Assembly (NCBI RefSeq): GCF_000759835.1
Contig: NZ_BBNB01000010.1
Coordinates: 124,001 to 188,000 of the forward strand
Origin: Citrobacter sedlakii NBRC 105722
GTDB taxonomy: Bacteria > Pseudomonadota > Gammaproteobacteria > Enterobacterales > Enterobacteriaceae
DNA length: 64,000 nucleotides
Direction of reading: 5' to 3'
Shown: piece after piece, positions 61,081 through 64,000 of the stretch
How positions within the stretch are numbered: position 1 is the stretch's first letter
Layout of the letters: each line of letters opens with the position of its first letter
The notes under the pieces: model-generated
The model's database searches: none
What the model was told of the DNA's origin: nothing
Seen by the model: the letters and a program-made list of their open reading frames with translations, nothing else
Made by a program: the position numbers and the translations under genes

Positions 61081-62223
61081 ATGGATTTTAACTTGAATGA
61101 CGAGCAGGAACTGTTTGTCGCCGGTATTCGCGAACTGATGGCCAGTGAGAACTGGGAAGCCTATTTTGCCGAGTGCGACCGTGACAGCGTGTATCCGGAG
61201 CGCTTTGTTAAAGCGCTGGCGGAGATGGGTATCGACAGCCTGTTGATCCCGGAAGAACATGGCGGGCTGGAAGCGGGGTTCGTCACCGTTGCCGCTGTCT
61301 GGATGGAACTGGGACGTCTCGGCGCGCCAACCTATGTGCTGTACCAGTTGCCGGGCGGTTTTAACACTTTCCTGCGCGAAGGCACGCAGGAGCAGATCGA
61401 TAAGATCATGGCCTTCCGGGGGACAGGCAAACAGATGTGGAACTCGGCAATCACCGAACCGGGAGCGGGATCGGATGTGGGCAGCCTCAAAACCACCTAT
61501 ACCCGTAAAAATGGTAAGGTTTATCTCAACGGCAGTAAGTGTTTTATCACCAGCAGCGCCTACACGCCCTATATCGTGGTGATGGCCCGGGACGCCGCGT
61601 CGCCTGACAAACCCGTTTATACCGAATGGTTTGTCGATATGACGAAACCCGGCATCCAGGTGAATAAACTCGATAAGCTCGGCCTGCGGATGGACAGTTG
61701 CTGCGAAATTAACTTCGATGACGTCGAACTGGATGAAAAAGACAGGTTCGGGCGGGAAGGCAACGGTTTTAACCGCGTGAAAGAAGAGTTCGATCATGAA
61801 CGGTTCCTGGTGGCGCTCACCAACTACGGTACGGCGATGTGCGCCTTTGAAGATGCAGCGCGCTACGCTAACCAGCGCGTACAGTTTGGCGAAACCATCG
61901 GTCGCTTCCAGCTGATTCAGGAAAAATTTGCTCATATGGCCATCAAGCTCAATTCGATGAAAAACATGCTGCTGGAAGCCGCGTGGAAGGCCGATAACGG
62001 CACGATTACTTCGGGAGATGCGGCGATGTGCAAATACTTCTGCGCCAACGCGGCGTTCGAGGTGGTGGACAGCGCAATGCAGGTACTGGGCGGCGTTGGA
62101 ATTGCCGGTAATCATCGTATCAGCCGCTTCTGGCGAGATCTGCGCGTGGACCGCGTTTCCGGTGGGTCTGACGAAATGCAAATCCTGACCCTCGGTCGCG
62201 CGGTGCTGAAGCAATACCGTTAA
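61081..62223 (+). CDS. caiA: Crotonobetainyl-CoA reductase
   Basis: CaiA is an acyl-CoA-dehydrogenase-type flavoenzyme that reduces crotonobetainyl-CoA to gamma-butyrobetainyl-CoA. It is 380 aa. The [20 protein letters not shown] flavin/substrate segment and C-terminal [20 protein letters not shown] are acyl-CoA dehydrogenase signatures. A REP element separates it from caiB. Confidence 0.97.
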   Translation: MDFNLNDEQELFVAGIRELMASENWEAYFAECDRDSVYPERFVKALAEMGIDSLLIPEEHGGLEAGFVTVAAVWMELGRLGAPTYVLYQLPGGFNTFLREGTQEQIDKIMAFRGTGKQMWNSAITEPGAGSDVGSLKTTYTRKNGKVYLNGSKCFITSSAYTPYIVVMARDAASPDKPVYTEWFVDMTKPGIQVNKLDKLGLRMDSCCEINFDDVELDEKDRFGREGNGFNRVKEEFDHERFLVALTNYGTAMCAFEDAARYANQRVQFGETIGRFQLIQEKFAHMAIKLNSMKNMLLEAAWKADNGTITSGDAAMCKYFCANAAFEVVDSAMQVLGGVGIAGNHRISRFWRDLRVDRVSGGSDEMQILTLGRAVLKQYR

Positions 62224-63528
<1,305 letters not shown>

Positions 63529-63536
63529 CCCGAACG

Positions 63537-63561
63537 CGCTAACCGGCATTTCCGGTTAGCG
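63537..63561 (+). other. Perfect hairpin between caiB and caiC
   Basis: CGCTAACCGG (63537-63546) and CCGGTTAGCG (63552-63561) form a perfect 10-bp stem with a CATTT loop, 8 bp after the caiB stop. No T run follows, so it is more likely an mRNA-stability or processing element than a terminator. Confidence 0.7.
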
Positions 63562-63585
63562 CCTGAATAAATGGACAGAGGTGCT

Positions 63586-64000
63586 ATGGATATCGTTGGC
63601 GGACAACACTTACGCCAGATGTGGGACGATTTGGCCGAACGGCATGGCAGTAAAACGGCGCTGATTTGTGAATCCAGCGACGGGGAGATACGACAGTACA
63701 GCTACGCGTCGCTCAATGAGGAGATCAATCGCACAGCGAATCTGTTCCACGCCTCAGGCATTCGCAAAGGGGATAAGGTTGCCCTGCATCTGGATAACTG
63801 CCCGGAATTTATCTTTTGCTGGTTTGGACTGGCAAAAATCGGCGCCATCATGGTGCCGATTAACGCCCGCCTGCTGCGTGACGAAAGCGCGTGGATCCTG
63901 CAAAACAGCCAGGCCAGGCAGATCGTCACCAGCCCCGCGTTTTTGCCGATGTACCGCGAGATCCAGCGTGAAGGCGAAACGCAGTTAACCCTTATCTGGG
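63586..64000 (+). CDS. caiC: Carnitine-CoA ligase, partial (N-terminal part)
   Basis: CaiC is an AMP-forming acyl-CoA synthetase that activates carnitine, crotonobetaine or gamma-butyrobetaine. The first 138 codons are in the window, from the ATG at 63586 ([20 protein letters not shown]); the family protein is about 520 aa. The segment [20 protein letters not shown] and [13 protein letters not shown] matches the N-terminal domain. The adenylation core lies outside the window. Confidence 0.95.
   Translation, partial: MDIVGGQHLRQMWDDLAERHGSKTALICESSDGEIRQYSYASLNEEINRTANLFHASGIRKGDKVALHLDNCPEFIFCWFGLAKIGAIMVPINARLLRDESAWILQNSQARQIVTSPAFLPMYREIQREGETQLTLIW

Overview
The window is core chromosome of an enteric gamma-proteobacterium. 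Gene order and protein sequences match Escherichia, Salmonella and Citrobacter almost gene for gene. ERIC and REP repeats, the cai/fix carnitine loci, SgrS and TPP riboswitch RNAs, and FtsI and MurD variants that look more Salmonella/Citrobacter-like than E. coli-like suggest Salmonella or, more likely, Citrobacter. That genus call rests on memory of relatives, not on a search.

Layout. (1) 1-12.3 kb, minus strand: the dcw cell-wall/division cluster, read 5' to 3' as mraZ-rsmH-ftsL-ftsI-murE-murF-mraY-murD-ftsW-murG-murC (murC is cut by the window start). It is tightly packed, often with ATGA overlaps. One exception is an ERIC repeat inserted at the 5' end of ftsI, which has replaced the FtsI start and left a 46-codon upstream ORF. 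(2) 12.8-17.5 kb, minus: cra, ilvIH (acetolactate synthase III) and the regulator leuO. (3) 18.1-23.0 kb, plus: leuL attenuator and leuABCD. (4) 23.1-26.3 kb: the glucose-phosphate stress module setA / sgrS-sgrT / sgrR. (5) 26.3-29.7 kb: TPP riboswitch and thiBPQ thiamine transporter. (6) 29.8-35.9 kb: yabI, araC and araBAD with a complete ara control region. (7) 35.9-36.7 kb: an AT-rich island with one unrecognised minus-strand gene. (8) 36.7-43.8 kb: polB (SOS-controlled), rapA, rluA, djlA. (9) 44.0-51.3 kb: lptD-surA-pdxA-rsmA-apaG-apaH, then folA convergent. (10) 51.5-55.7 kb: kefFC K+ efflux, a small lipoprotein, yaaU. (11) 55.7-64 kb: divergent fixABCX and caiTABC for anaerobic carnitine metabolism, with CaiF-like palindromes between them; caiC runs off the window end.

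No phage, plasmid, CRISPR, toxin-antitoxin, tRNA or rRNA was seen, and I found no convincing new multi-gene system. The most unusual features are small: the ERIC-rewritten FtsI start, a nested palindrome over the kefF ribosome-binding site, the unrecognised ORF between araD and polB, a shortened SgrT, and the paired CaiF-like palindromes. Start codons were chosen by comparison with remembered family lengths and visible Shine-Dalgarno sites; several lie inside the longest possible ORF.
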